From the NCBI GenBank assembly GCA_902594745.1, contig CACJNF010000001.1, positions 248,001-312,000 on the forward strand: a DNA stretch of 64,000 nt, in the 5' to 3' direction. The notes beneath the pieces are model-generated. The model saw only the letters and a list, made by a program, of their open reading frames with translations. It had not been told where the DNA came from and ran no database searches. Shown here piece by piece: positions 26,350 through 35,433 of the stretch. Both the position numbers and the translations under genes were made by a program. The stretch comes from an uncultured Bacteroidota bacterium. GTDB taxonomy: Bacteria > Bacteroidota > Bacteroidia > Flavobacteriales > Flavobacteriaceae. Positions within the stretch are counted from its first letter, which is position 1, and each line of letters begins with the position of its first letter.

Positions 26350-27231
26350 TTTTTCTTTCCAGTTTGTCCATGAATACTTCCTAGCAAATACTGCAAGAAG
26401 AATAGGAAAAACTATAAAAGGAGTAATCCAATCAGTAATACCGAGGCTAGGCTCTGAAATATCAATTAGAATTGATTCTGTCTGAAATACGGTCCAATCT
26501 GCTGTTACAAGTAATGCAGCTATGAGATTATTAGCAGCATGAAAACCTAAAGCTAGTTCAAGACCGTCATCCATAAGTGTCATAATTCCTAAAACGAAAC
26601 CAACTGTTATGTATAGAATTACAAACTCGTATCCAAGTGCTGTAATCTCAGGATTAGCTAGATGTAGAGAGCCAAAAACAGTAGATGTTAAGAAAAGTGC
26701 CATAAATCTACTATTCAACCAGTGACCAAAACCTTGCATTAAATAACCACGAAAAACAATCTCCTCAACACTAGTTTGAATAGGTATAAACAAAATTGCT
26801 ATTACTGCTAAAATTAAAAATTCTTTAACTTTAAAATTGAAAACGTAGTTTTCAGGATTAAGAGAATACTCTAAAAAAACAAAGGCAGAGACGACGGTCC
26901 CCCAGAGCATAAAAGAATACAAAACCCTTTCTAAATCAATTTTTTTTCTACTGGATAGAACTGACATAATAGGTAGGTCATGCAGTTTTTTTACAACTAA
27001 CCATATACCTGGTAAAACAAACGCAAAGCTTAGCAGTAATAGAAATAACCTAAGATTTGATGGAATTGTTTTAAAAATATCCATAGGGTCAGCATCAGGA
27101 CTAGGTAATTCTGAAGGAAAAAAAGGTATCATAGGTAACTGTCCTATAATAGAGAATAGTATCAGTATGAATGACCCTAAAATATAATACCAAAAGTTTT
27201 TTAGTTTATATGATTTATCCCAAAGAAACAT
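26329..27231 (-). CDS. CPBP-family intramembrane metalloprotease
   Basis: A 300-residue multi-pass membrane protein of the CAAX protease/bacteriocin-processing (Abi) family. The catalytic motifs are present: EEIVFRGYL (EExxxR, about 157-165), SLHLANPE (His) and GFHAANNL (HxxxN). Seven or eight hydrophobic segments surround them. It starts in a one-base overlap (TAATG) with the PAS-MenA gene, so the two are tightly coupled. The natural substrate is unknown; a link with prenylation by its neighbour would be speculation. Confidence 0.87.
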   Translation of the reverse strand: MFLWDKSYKLKNFWYYILGSFILILFSIIGQLPMIPFFPSELPSPDADPMDIFKTIPSNLRLFLLLLSFAFVLPGIWLVVKKLHDLPIMSVLSSRKKIDLERVLYSFMLWGTVVSAFVFLEYSLNPENYVFNFKVKEFLILAVIAILFIPIQTSVEEIVFRGYLMQGFGHWLNSRFMALFLTSTVFGSLHLANPEITALGYEFVILYITVGFVLGIMTLMDDGLELALGFHAANNLIAALLVTADWTVFQTESILIDISEPSLGITDWITPFIVFPILLAVFARKYSWTNWKEKLFSKVR

Positions 27232-28583
27232 TATTGAAAATTAGCTAAAATTATCATATAAATAAAGGAGAATAACATATGAAAATAAATAGTATGAATG
27301 TTATACTTGATCAAAGATCTACTATTGTAGTGTTTAAATAATCCAGCTATTAAGTAATATGAGTAAATCATTGTTACTGGTATTAGCAAATACAAGAATA
27401 AAGATCCTTGAGTTTGGTTGAGAATATTTTCTGCTATATAGTAAAGAGAGCCTACTGCTATAGCTAGGTTAAGTGCATAAATCCATCTTGATGATTTTTT
27501 ACCAAAAAGAACAACTAGATGATTTTTACCAACTTTTTTATCTGATGCATAGTCAGGGTATTGATTTATAAAAAGAATATTGGTTGTTAATAGTCCAATT
27601 GGAATTCCAAGTAAAATCAAATTGTAAAATTCATTTGAAAACAACTGAATTGTTTCATTAGCAATAGCAAATCCAGTACCTAATGTTAGTAATGGTCCAA
27701 AAGAGAGAAAAATTGAAAGTTCTCCTAAGCCATATCTAGAAGAAAGTCTTATTGGTTTTGCAGTATAAAAGTATCCAACCAGTACTCCAATCAAGGCAAT
27801 TATTGCAGCGTAATATGCGTTAAATGTGGATCCAGTATTTAGATAACTTGTATATAAAATACCAGCAGCAGTAAATAAACCTAAAATAAACATCACATTA
27901 GCTAGGCTTTTAGTACCCTTTAAAGTTATTAGACCAAGCTCTACTGCCCTACTACCTCCAGATAACTGAGCACCCTGGAGAATTGTTGAGTCCATTCCTG
28001 CATTAAAATATTCCGTGTTAGCCTCATCTGTACCATGTGTAACATCAAAGTAATCATTATACAAGTTTGAAAATAGATGAAAGAATAATATTCCAAAAGT
28101 AGTCAGAATAAGAGATATTGGGCTAAATAGATTATCTCCAATTCCTGCATAATAACATCCAATAGCAAAAACTGGGAATAAAGATGCAGAAGCAAAACCA
28201 ACTCTAGTAATTGCTACACCTTTTATGATTTTTGTAGTAAAGCTAATAGGTATATTGACTTTTTCATCAATTACTTCAGTAATACCACAGTATCCTGTTT
28301 GAGGGTTATTCTTTCCATTACCAAAATTTGGGGTTATCTTAATTTTGGCGGCAAATTTTGAACCGTCTTTTCTTATAAAATTGGTTTTAGTCGTATGTTC
28401 ACCTGTTTGATTTGCATCCTTTAACCAACCAAGAACATTTTGAAGAACGATTTCTCCAGGTGAAAAGATTGATACTCTTTTAATACCGACTAATTCATCA
28501 GAAGGATACCCAAACATTTTGACAGCACCGTCATTCATGTTCGTAATTAAGCCTTCCATGTCACAGATTATTACACTTTTCAT
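27231..28583 (-). CDS. PAS domain fused to a MenA/UbiA-type prenyltransferase
   Basis: One uninterrupted 450-residue frame. Residues about 1-108 form a PAS domain (IICDMEGLITNMNDGAVKMFGY, later FIRKDGSKFAAKIKI). Residues about 115-450 form a UbiA-fold membrane prenyltransferase with NLYNDYFDVTHGTD (first Asp motif, about 173-186), TAKPIRLSSRYGLGE (about 274-288) and NQYPDYASDKKVGK (second Asp motif, about 340-353), the pattern of MenA, which attaches the isoprenoid tail in menaquinone synthesis. Standard MenA is about 300 residues with no PAS. A MenI-like thioesterase is next door. A TANNTTTG element upstream suggests its own promoter. Both Asp motifs are intact, so activity is plausible. Confidence 0.88.
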   Translation of the reverse strand: MKSVIICDMEGLITNMNDGAVKMFGYPSDELVGIKRVSIFSPGEIVLQNVLGWLKDANQTGEHTTKTNFIRKDGSKFAAKIKITPNFGNGKNNPQTGYCGITEVIDEKVNIPISFTTKIIKGVAITRVGFASASLFPVFAIGCYYAGIGDNLFSPISLILTTFGILFFHLFSNLYNDYFDVTHGTDEANTEYFNAGMDSTILQGAQLSGGSRAVELGLITLKGTKSLANVMFILGLFTAAGILYTSYLNTGSTFNAYYAAIIALIGVLVGYFYTAKPIRLSSRYGLGELSIFLSFGPLLTLGTGFAIANETIQLFSNEFYNLILLGIPIGLLTTNILFINQYPDYASDKKVGKNHLVVLFGKKSSRWIYALNLAIAVGSLYYIAENILNQTQGSLFLYLLIPVTMIYSYYLIAGLFKHYNSRSLIKYNIHTIYFHMLFSFIYMIILANFQ

Positions 28584-28603
28584 ATTAATAATTTTTTAAG
28601 TGC

Positions 28604-28611
28604 CAAATTTA
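28604..28611 (-). promoter_or_regulatory. Putative -7 element for the PAS-MenA gene
   Basis: On the minus strand it reads TAAATTTG, 20 bases upstream of the PAS-MenA start and inside the 66-base gap behind the thioesterase gene. It would let the fusion gene be expressed apart from dnaK. Confidence 0.45.
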
Positions 28612-28649
28612 CATTTTGACAAGCTAATATGAAAGTTTTTTTTTAAGTT

Positions 28650-29075
28650 TTACTTATTAATTGTTAACGTGGTAAGTTTTGCAAATGAAATATCTTTTCC
28701 TTCTTGGTTTTTAATTGAAATTTTCCAGAGTTGCATTGTCCTTCCCATATGAATTGGTTCAGCTTTAGCAATAACGGTCCCTTCACTTATACCCCTAACA
28801 TGATTAATTGACAATTCAACACCTCTTAACATCTGGTCTTCTTTTTTTGAAAAAATTGCAGCAGCTGAACTTCCAACTGTTTCTGCTAAAGCAGCAGTAG
28901 CTCCACCATGCAGGACACCAGCAGGTTGATGAAGCTTAGGGGTAACATGCATTTCAGCTACTAAGAAGGTTTCACCAACATCTGTAAAATTTATATCTAG
29001 AGTTGAAACAAGAGTACCCTTACACCTATCATTAGCTTCTTTAAGAATAAACTTTTTTAATTTATTATCAATCAA
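28650..29075 (-). CDS. Hotdog-fold thioesterase, MenI/YdiI- or PaaI-like
   Basis: A 141-residue thioesterase. The key stretch is PAGVLHGGATAALAETVGSSAA, in which the Glu of LAET matches the catalytic Glu of YdiI, then MLRGVELSINHVRGISEG and GRTMQLWKISI, both close to E. coli YdiI (MenI), the DHNA-CoA thioesterase of menaquinone synthesis. Its position next to a MenA-type gene supports that role, though PaaI-type use on other aryl-CoA esters is possible. Only three bases separate it from the end of dnaK. Confidence 0.82.
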   Translation of the reverse strand: MIDNKLKKFILKEANDRCKGTLVSTLDINFTDVGETFLVAEMHVTPKLHQPAGVLHGGATAALAETVGSSAAAIFSKKEDQMLRGVELSINHVRGISEGTVIAKAEPIHMGRTMQLWKISIKNQEGKDISFAKLTTLTINK

Positions 29076-29078
29076 GAT

Positions 29079-30998
29079 CTATTCTTCTTTTACTTCTTCA
29101 AAATCAACATCCTGTACGTCATCACCTTTGGAATCAGTGTTTGTATTTTGACTATCTGAAGCAGGTCCTTCCGCAGGCTGACCAGCACCACTTTCTGCTT
29201 GTGCTTTATACATCTCCTCTGAAGCATTTTTCCAAGCTTCGTTTATGGTATTTAATGCCTCATCGATTTTTTCTAAATCTTTTGATTCATAGGCTTTTTT
29301 CAAATCCTCAAGAGCAGACTCAATTGGCTTCTTTTTATCATCAGATAATTTATCACCAAAGTCTTTAAGCTGTTTTTCAGTTTGGAATATCATTTGATCA
29401 GCACTGTTAAGTTTATCAACTTCTTCTTTCGCTTTTGAGTCGGCTTCAGCATTTGCCTCAGCATCTTTTTTCATCTTTTCAATCTCCTCCTCTGTTAGAC
29501 CAGAAGAAGCTTCAATTCTGATATCTTGAGATTTGTTAGTGGCTTTATCCAGTGCGCTCACATTAATAATTCCGTTAGCATCAATATCAAATGTAACCTC
29601 TATTTGAGGAACACCCCTTTGTGCAGGGGGAATTCCATCAAGATGAAATCTTCCTATAGTTTTATTGTCTTTAGCCATTGGTCGCTCACCTTGAAGCACA
29701 TGAATTTCTACAGATGGCTGATTATCAGCAGCAGTAGAAAAAACTTGTGATTTTTTTGTTGGGATTGTTGTATTGGATTCAATAAGTTTGGTCATTACAT
29801 TACCCATTGTCTCTATTCCAAGTGATAATGGAGTAACATCTAAAAGTAATACGTCTTCAACATCACCAGAGAGAACACCACCCTGTATTGCAGCACCTAC
29901 TGCAACTACTTCGTCCGGATTAACTCCTTTTGATGGTTTTTTTCCAAATAAAGACTCAACCTCCTTTTGAATGATTGGAATTCTTGTTGAACCTCCAACT
30001 AAGATTACTTCATCAATATCTTTTTTAGTTAGACTAGCATCTTTTAATGCTTTTTTAACTGGATCCATAGATCTTTTTACTAATTCATCAGATAATTGCT
30101 CAAACTTAGCTCTTGAAAGCGTCGTTACTAAATGTTTAGGACCAGATGAAGTAGCTGTTACATATGGTAAGTTAATCTCTGTTTGAGTGGATGAGGAAAG
30201 TTCTATCTTAGCCTTTTCTGCAGCTTCTTTTAGTCTTTGAAGTGCCATAGAGTCATCCCTTAAGTCAATTTGCTCATTTTTCTTGAATTCTTCAGCAAGA
30301 AAATCTATAATAACTTGATCAAAATCGTCTCCTCCAAGATGAGTATCTCCATTGGTAGATAATACTTCAAATACTCCATCACCAAGTTCTAATATAGATA
30401 TATCAAATGTTCCACCTCCTAGATCATAAACTGCAATTTTTTTGTCCTTACCACCTTTATCCATTCCATAAGCTAAAGCAGCAGCAGTTGGTTCATTAAT
30501 AATTCTTTGTACTTTAAGACCTGCGATCTCACCAGCTTCTTTTGTTGCCTGTCTTTGTGAATCATTGAAATAAGCAGGAACGGTTACTACAGCCTCTGTA
30601 ACAGTGGATCCTAAATAATCTTCAGCAGTCTTCTTCATTTTTTGAAGAACCATTGCAGATAATTCTTGAGGTGTATATAATCTTCCATCAATATCAACTC
30701 TAGGGGTATCATTATCACCCTTAACTACTTTATAAGCAACAGTTTTAACATCATTAGATGATTCACTGAATTTATTACCCATAAATCTCTTTACTGAGGC
30801 AATTGTTTTTTCAGGATTAGTTACTGCTTGTCTTTTTGCAGGATCTCCTACTTTAATTTCACCATCCTCAACAAATGCAATTACAGATGGTGTCGTTCTT
30901 TTTCCTTCTGCATTAGGTATAACAACAGGTTCACTTCCTTCCATGACAGAGACACACGAGTTTGTAGTTCCTAAGTCTATTCCAATAATTTTACTCAT
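29079..30998 (-). CDS. dnaK: Chaperone protein DnaK (Hsp70)
   Basis: ATP-driven chaperone. The 639-residue protein begins [19 protein letters not shown], has the phosphate loops [12 protein letters not shown] and [12 protein letters not shown], the linker [15 protein letters not shown], a beta-sandwich substrate domain and the acidic EEVK-like C-terminus. dnaJ and grpE are not nearby. It heads a minus-strand unit with the thioesterase gene. The divergent gap to panB holds a 17-base dyad but no CIRCE element. Confidence 0.98.
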   Translation of the reverse strand: MSKIIGIDLGTTNSCVSVMEGSEPVVIPNAEGKRTTPSVIAFVEDGEIKVGDPAKRQAVTNPEKTIASVKRFMGNKFSESSNDVKTVAYKVVKGDNDTPRVDIDGRLYTPQELSAMVLQKMKKTAEDYLGSTVTEAVVTVPAYFNDSQRQATKEAGEIAGLKVQRIINEPTAAALAYGMDKGGKDKKIAVYDLGGGTFDISILELGDGVFEVLSTNGDTHLGGDDFDQVIIDFLAEEFKKNEQIDLRDDSMALQRLKEAAEKAKIELSSSTQTEINLPYVTATSSGPKHLVTTLSRAKFEQLSDELVKRSMDPVKKALKDASLTKKDIDEVILVGGSTRIPIIQKEVESLFGKKPSKGVNPDEVVAVGAAIQGGVLSGDVEDVLLLDVTPLSLGIETMGNVMTKLIESNTTIPTKKSQVFSTAADNQPSVEIHVLQGERPMAKDNKTIGRFHLDGIPPAQRGVPQIEVTFDIDANGIINVSALDKATNKSQDIRIEASSGLTEEEIEKMKKDAEANAEADSKAKEEVDKLNSADQMIFQTEKQLKDFGDKLSDDKKKPIESALEDLKKAYESKDLEKIDEALNTINEAWKNASEEMYKAQAESGAGQPAEGPASDSQNTNTDSKGDDVQDVDFEEVKEE

Positions 30999-31048
30999 AA
31001 CATTTATTTTTTATTAACTATTGTCAACCATTATGCCAATTTAAATAA

Positions 31049-31065
31049 TATGACATTATGTCATA
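31049..31065. promoter_or_regulatory. 17-base perfect dyad between dnaK and panB
   Basis: TATGACAT-T-ATGTCATA: two eight-base half-sites around one base, at the centre of the 111-base divergent gap. The G/C-containing core (TGACA...TGTCA) makes chance less likely than for AT-only palindromes. It lies 51 bases from the dnaK ATG and 45 from the panB ATG, a position that could control either gene. The regulator is unknown. Confidence 0.55.
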
Positions 31066-31087
31066 ATAGTAGTAAATATATTTATAC

Positions 31088-31095
31088 TATTTTTG
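31088..31095 (+). promoter_or_regulatory. Putative -7 element for panB
   Basis: TATTTTTG, a full TANNTTTG match, 14 bases before the chosen panB ATG at 31110. It supports that start over an in-frame ATG at 31050, which lies upstream of the promoter. Confidence 0.45.
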
Positions 31096-31109
31096 TGAAA
31101 AATCATGTA

Positions 31110-31925
31110 ATGACCAATAATTCAAATCCATCAAGAGTAACAATTAAGATTCTTAACCAGATGAAAAATAAATCTGAAAAAATCTCAATGCTTACTGCTT
31201 ATGATTTTAGTTTTGCAAAAATAGTTGATGAAGCAGGTATCGATATTATTTTAGTTGGTGATTCTGCATCAAATGTGATGGCTGGTCATGAAACAACACT
31301 TCCAATTACACTTGATCAGATGATATATCATGCAAGTTCAGTCGTTAGGGCAGTTAATAGAGCTCTAGTTATTGTTGACTTGCCATTCGGAACCTACCAA
31401 GCTGATTCTAAAGAGGCATTAAAGTCTGCTATCAAAATAATGAAGGAATCAGGAGCTCATGCTGTTAAATTAGAGGGAGGATATCAAGCTAAAGAGTCAA
31501 TAGAAAGAATTATCCAAGCTGGAATTCCTGTAATGGGTCATTTAGGTTTAACACCTCAATCCATATACAAGTTTGGAACATATGAAGTCAGAGCAAAAGA
31601 TAAACAAGAGGCAGATACGTTATTAAATGATGCATTAATGCTTGAAGATATTGGCTGTTTCTCTGTTCTCTTAGAAAAAATACCAAATACACTTTCAAAA
31701 GAAGTTTCTACAAGATTAAAAGTTCCAATTATTGGAATTGGTGCGGGAAGCCATGTAGATGGTCAAGTCCTTGTACTGCAGGATATGCTTGGAATGAATA
31801 AAGACTTTAGTCCAAGATTTTTAAGAAGATATCTTGATTTGGATTCATTAATTAGTGACGCTGTAAAAAAATACTCTACTGATATTAAAAGTGGAGATTT
31901 TCCTAATGAAAAAGAGCAGTACTGA
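31110..31925 (+). CDS. panB: 3-methyl-2-oxobutanoate hydroxymethyltransferase
   Basis: First committed step of pantothenate synthesis: adds a hydroxymethyl group to the valine precursor 2-oxoisovalerate. About 271 residues from the chosen start [13 protein letters not shown]. Visible motifs are [55 protein letters not shown] and [16 protein letters not shown]. An in-frame ATG at 31050 would add 20 unlikely residues and precede the promoter. The product feeds CoaBC at 2354, and its substrate comes from the ilv genes in this window. Confidence 0.96.
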   Translation: MTNNSNPSRVTIKILNQMKNKSEKISMLTAYDFSFAKIVDEAGIDIILVGDSASNVMAGHETTLPITLDQMIYHASSVVRAVNRALVIVDLPFGTYQADSKEALKSAIKIMKESGAHAVKLEGGYQAKESIERIIQAGIPVMGHLGLTPQSIYKFGTYEVRAKDKQEADTLLNDALMLEDIGCFSVLLEKIPNTLSKEVSTRLKVPIIGIGAGSHVDGQVLVLQDMLGMNKDFSPRFLRRYLDLDSLISDAVKKYSTDIKSGDFPNEKEQY

Positions 31926-32613
31926 TTTGAAACTAAAAAAATCAGAAATACTCTTTGAGGATAACCATTTGATAATAATCAACAAAAAACCCGGAGTACT
32001 TGTTCAAGGTGATATTACTGGAGATATTTCATTAATTGAAATCACTAAAGAATATATAAAGAATAAGTATAATAAAAAAGGAAATGTTTTTTTAGGCCTA
32101 GTAAATAGAATTGATAGACCTACCTCAGGAATAGTAATTTTTGCTAAGACAAGTAAAGCTTTATCTAGGATGAATGAAATACTTAGGAATAGAGAAATAC
32201 AAAAAATCTATTGGCTAATTATATCAAATAAATTTGTTTCAAATAATGGAAAAATCGAGGGTTGGTTTAGAAAGAATGCAAAGCAGAACAAATCTTATTT
32301 TTTTAAATCTAAGGTAACGAACTCAAAATTTGGTAGCTTATATTATAAAAAAATAAAAAAATTAGATAATTATTGTTTAGTAGAAGCTGAACTTATAACT
32401 GGAAGGCATCATCAAATTAGATGTAGTTTTTCAGAATTAGGATACCCAATTCAAGGGGATTTAAAGTATGGTTCAAAAAGATCAAACAAAGACGGTGGTA
32501 TTTACCTTCACTCAAGGGAAGTGGAGTTTATCCATCCAGTTTCCAAAAATAAAATATTTTTAAAAGCAGATACTCCTAGGACAGGACTATGGATTGCCTC
32601 TCCTTCCTATTAA
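31906..32613 (+). CDS. RluA-family RNA pseudouridine synthase
   Basis: A 235-residue pseudouridine synthase. [21 protein letters not shown] opens the catalytic domain, [20 protein letters not shown] holds the catalytic Asp (about residue 70), and [21 protein letters not shown] is motif III. The usual HRLDRxTSG reads NRIDRPTSG here; the Asp is kept. There is no N-terminal S4 domain. Following panB directly is common in flavobacteria. It overlaps the panB end by 20 bases; the ATG at 31906 is preferred over an upstream GTG at 31891. The RNA target is unknown. Confidence 0.9.
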   Translation: MKKSSTDLKLKKSEILFEDNHLIIINKKPGVLVQGDITGDISLIEITKEYIKNKYNKKGNVFLGLVNRIDRPTSGIVIFAKTSKALSRMNEILRNREIQKIYWLIISNKFVSNNGKIEGWFRKNAKQNKSYFFKSKVTNSKFGSLYYKKIKKLDNYCLVEAELITGRHHQIRCSFSELGYPIQGDLKYGSKRSNKDGGIYLHSREVEFIHPVSKNKIFLKADTPRTGLWIASPSY

Positions 32614-34147
32614 TCAAAATAGCTTTTTCTTTTATAATGTCTTGTAAAGGTTTTCTGTCTATTTTACTTTCTAACCATGAAATAATATCCAGGTAGAGAA
32701 AAGCTCTTTTTTCATATGGATCATCTTCATATTTTTTTAGTTCATTATAAAGATTCCTCAGGAAACCTTTTATTTCTCCCGGGTAAATATTCTCCAATCC
32801 ATTCAAATACTTTAAAATTGTTTTTTGAACTTCATGTAAATCATTAAGCTTATCTAAGTAATTATATGTTTCCTTTATAATTTTATCTAAATTAAAATCA
32901 AGTCCTGCCTCCCAATGAGCAATAAGATTGAGGATCCTAGTAAAACATTGAAGGTCTTCCCTCATTTTAATGTTTTTATTTCTAATTATTAAACTGGTAT
33001 ATCTAATGCAATTATTAAAATCATCAACTGTAAAATACATACAAGCAATTTTATAATATAGAAGCATAATATGATGGTGATCAATAAAATTTTTATTTTT
33101 TTCAATACCCTCTAGGACTTCAGGAATGATTTTAATTGAATCTTTAAATGTTCCCTCCAAGACATGAAGATTAAAAAGATTATTGTATTTATATAAAAAT
33201 ATTAATGCATTTAAATTTTGATTAACAGGGAATGATTCATCCTCAACAACTTTTATCATATCATTCAAACGATTTTTAAATTTAGAGGGGTATTTAATTA
33301 AAGATAATGCCTCAAGTAAGAAATTATAGCCCTTTAAATAGTAAACTGGATGAATTTTTATCATCTCAGGCTTTTTATTAAATGTATCAATCCATTTTGA
33401 TGCATATCTATAACTTGAAAGAAAATCTTGCGCCAAAAGACTGTACCATACCCATGATTGATAGTAAATAAGTTTCTCTCTAAATCCAAGGTCTTCAGGA
33501 TTGAAGTATTTAATTTTTTCATCAAATATTGTTTTGATCTCTTTTGACTCAGAATCACTTTTTGCATATCCTGCTTTAATTAGTTTTTCATAAAGCTGAA
33601 GAGAGATATTTGATAATGAACTTGAAATATCATTAAGGTTCTTTAAATGGTTTGTCTGAGTAACTAATTCATCAGTCCTATTAGTAAGACTTCTAGTTAC
33701 ATATAAAGATTCAATTAATTTTTCAAACTCTACAATTTCATATGCAGAAGTATTTTCGTCATATTTTAAAGCATATGATTTTACTTTATCAAGAATCTTT
33801 AGACTTTGCTTATAAAGTCCCTTTTGATATAAAATAGTTGCAAAATCAATCTGACCTCTAATATGAAGCTTAACATTTTTGTGTTGTGGATTTAATCTTA
33901 GACTAATTAATATTTGTTTATAGAGATGGGCTTTAAGATTTGAAAGTTGTTGCTTTGTAACTATGTTACTTTCAATTATCTTTTTTTCATCGTATTTGTT
34001 CATCTTATCTAGAAGGTTGAATAAGTTGAGAAACTTTGAGTCTTCATTAGAATCCATTCTTCCAACATAAAGTTTAAATTGTCTTTTCTCAGACTTTGTT
34101 AGGGATTTTATAAGTACGAAAAGGTTATCTTTTATATCAGTAGTCAT
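32576..34147 (-). CDS. Large helical-repeat (TPR-like) protein, unknown function
   Basis: A 523-residue, mostly alpha-helical protein without signal peptide or membrane segment. The N-terminus (LIKSLTKSEKRQFKLYVGR) is charged and conserved-looking; the middle has TPR-like pairs such as ILYQKGLYKQSLKILDKVKSY and ACMYFTVDDFNNCIRYTSLI. I know similar unannotated proteins of about 510-530 residues in Bacteroidota but no function. Its 3' end overlaps the pseudouridine-synthase gene by 38 bases, the longest convergent overlap in the window. Codon use resembles neighbours. Confidence 0.82.
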   Translation of the reverse strand: MTTDIKDNLFVLIKSLTKSEKRQFKLYVGRMDSNEDSKFLNLFNLLDKMNKYDEKKIIESNIVTKQQLSNLKAHLYKQILISLRLNPQHKNVKLHIRGQIDFATILYQKGLYKQSLKILDKVKSYALKYDENTSAYEIVEFEKLIESLYVTRSLTNRTDELVTQTNHLKNLNDISSSLSNISLQLYEKLIKAGYAKSDSESKEIKTIFDEKIKYFNPEDLGFREKLIYYQSWVWYSLLAQDFLSSYRYASKWIDTFNKKPEMIKIHPVYYLKGYNFLLEALSLIKYPSKFKNRLNDMIKVVEDESFPVNQNLNALIFLYKYNNLFNLHVLEGTFKDSIKIIPEVLEGIEKNKNFIDHHHIMLLYYKIACMYFTVDDFNNCIRYTSLIIRNKNIKMREDLQCFTRILNLIAHWEAGLDFNLDKIIKETYNYLDKLNDLHEVQKTILKYLNGLENIYPGEIKGFLRNLYNELKKYEDDPYEKRAFLYLDIISWLESKIDRKPLQDIIKEKAILINRKERQSIVLS

Positions 34148-34157
34148 TGTATATATG

Positions 34158-34194
34158 TATTGATTATATTATTGATTATCAATATTTTAAATAT
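34158..34194. repeat. Stacked dyads and a direct repeat upstream of the leu operon
   Basis: ATTGATTAT occurs at 34158-34166 and again at 34170-34178. The second copy is part of ATTGAT-T-ATCAAT (34170-34182), which runs into AATATTT-T-AAATATT (34180-34194). They lie in the 125-base divergent gap between the helical-repeat gene and leuA. They may be operator sites, but the sequence is very AT-rich. Confidence 0.3.
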
Positions 34195-34272
34195 TAATTA
34201 ATGTTTTCGGGTATTGTAAAATTAATATACTTTTTTTTAACTATCGTCATTTAAGTAATAATTTAGTATGTA

Positions 34273-35433
34273 ATGAAAAATCAGGTTCAAATTTTTGATA
34301 CAACTTTAAGAGACGGTGAACAGGTTCCTGGTTGTAAACTTGATACTAAAAGTAAACTAATTTTAGCTGATAAAATTGATCAACTTGGGGTTGACATAAT
34401 TGAAGCAGGTTTTCCAATTTCAAGTCCTGGAGATTTTAAATCCGTTGTCGAAATTTCCAAGATTATTAAAAATGCATCTGTATGTGCACTAAGTAGAGCT
34501 AACGAAAAGGATATTGATGTTGCTGCTGAGTCATTAAAAAAAGCAAAGAAACCTAGAATTCATACCGGCATAGGAACATCTGAAGTTCATATTAAATATA
34601 AATTCAACTCAAATAAAGATTCAATAATTGATATAGCAAAAAAATCAGTTGCTCATGCAAGAAAATATGTTGATGATGTTGAATTTTATGCTGAAGATGC
34701 TGGCAGAACAGATAACGAATTTCTTGCAAAAGTATGTGAAGAAGTTATTAAGTCTGGAGCTACTGTTTTAAATATACCTGATACAACTGGCTATTGCTTA
34801 CCTAGTGAATATGGAGATAAAATTAAGTTTTTAATGAATAATGTTAAAGGGATTGAAAATGTTACAGTTTCATGTCACTGCCATAACGATCTCGGGCTAG
34901 CAACTGCTAACTCCATATATGGAGTTATTAATGGCGCAAGACAAATTGAGTGTACAGTTAATGGTATTGGAGAGAGAGCAGGAAACACATCTTTGGAAGA
35001 AGTTGTTATGATTTTAAGACAGCATACTGATTTGAACCTAGATACTAATATTAACTCCAAACTTCTAAATGAAACAAGCCAAAAAGTATCAGAACTTATG
35101 GGGATGCCTGTTCAACCAAACAAGGCTATAGTTGGATCTAATGCATTTGCTCACAGTTCTGGAATTCATCAAGATGGTGTTATTAAAAAAAGAGAAACAT
35201 ATGAAATAATTGACCCACTTGATGTTGGTGTAGATAAATCATCAATTGTACTGACAGCTAGGAGTGGTAGAGCTGCACTGGCATTTAGAATGAAACAGTA
35301 TGGCGTTAATCTAACGAAAAAAGAGCTAGATGATGTATATAATGAGTTTTTAATAGTAGCTGACAAAAAGAAAGAAGTAACAGACACAGATTTTCCTGAA
35401 ATTCTTCAGAATAAAAATATTAGTTATGGCTAA
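34273..35433 (+). CDS. leuA: 2-isopropylmalate synthase, short form without regulatory domain
   Basis: First step of leucine synthesis: acetyl-CoA plus 2-oxoisovalerate. The 386-residue protein has the DRE-TIM barrel motifs [12 protein letters not shown] (about 9-20), the metal-binding [16 protein letters not shown] (about 198-213) and [15 protein letters not shown]. It ends before the LeuA allosteric dimer domain, which makes usual LeuA about 510 residues; short forms are known in Bacteroidota. It overlaps leuC by eight bases and heads the leuA-leuC-leuD-leuA2-leuB operon. Confidence 0.93.
   Translation: MKNQVQIFDTTLRDGEQVPGCKLDTKSKLILADKIDQLGVDIIEAGFPISSPGDFKSVVEISKIIKNASVCALSRANEKDIDVAAESLKKAKKPRIHTGIGTSEVHIKYKFNSNKDSIIDIAKKSVAHARKYVDDVEFYAEDAGRTDNEFLAKVCEEVIKSGATVLNIPDTTGYCLPSEYGDKIKFLMNNVKGIENVTVSCHCHNDLGLATANSIYGVINGARQIECTVNGIGERAGNTSLEEVVMILRQHTDLNLDTNINSKLLNETSQKVSELMGMPVQPNKAIVGSNAFAHSSGIHQDGVIKKRETYEIIDPLDVGVDKSSIVLTARSGRAALAFRMKQYGVNLTKKELDDVYNEFLIVADKKKEVTDTDFPEILQNKNISYG

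Noticed and set aside
30999-31109. CIRCE heat-shock operator before dnaK
   Set aside because: The dyad present does not match TTAGCACTC-N9-GAGTGCTAA.
34148-34272. T-box, leader peptide or attenuator before leuA
   Set aside because: No leucine-rich short frame, no T-box-like conserved block and no terminator hairpin could be found.
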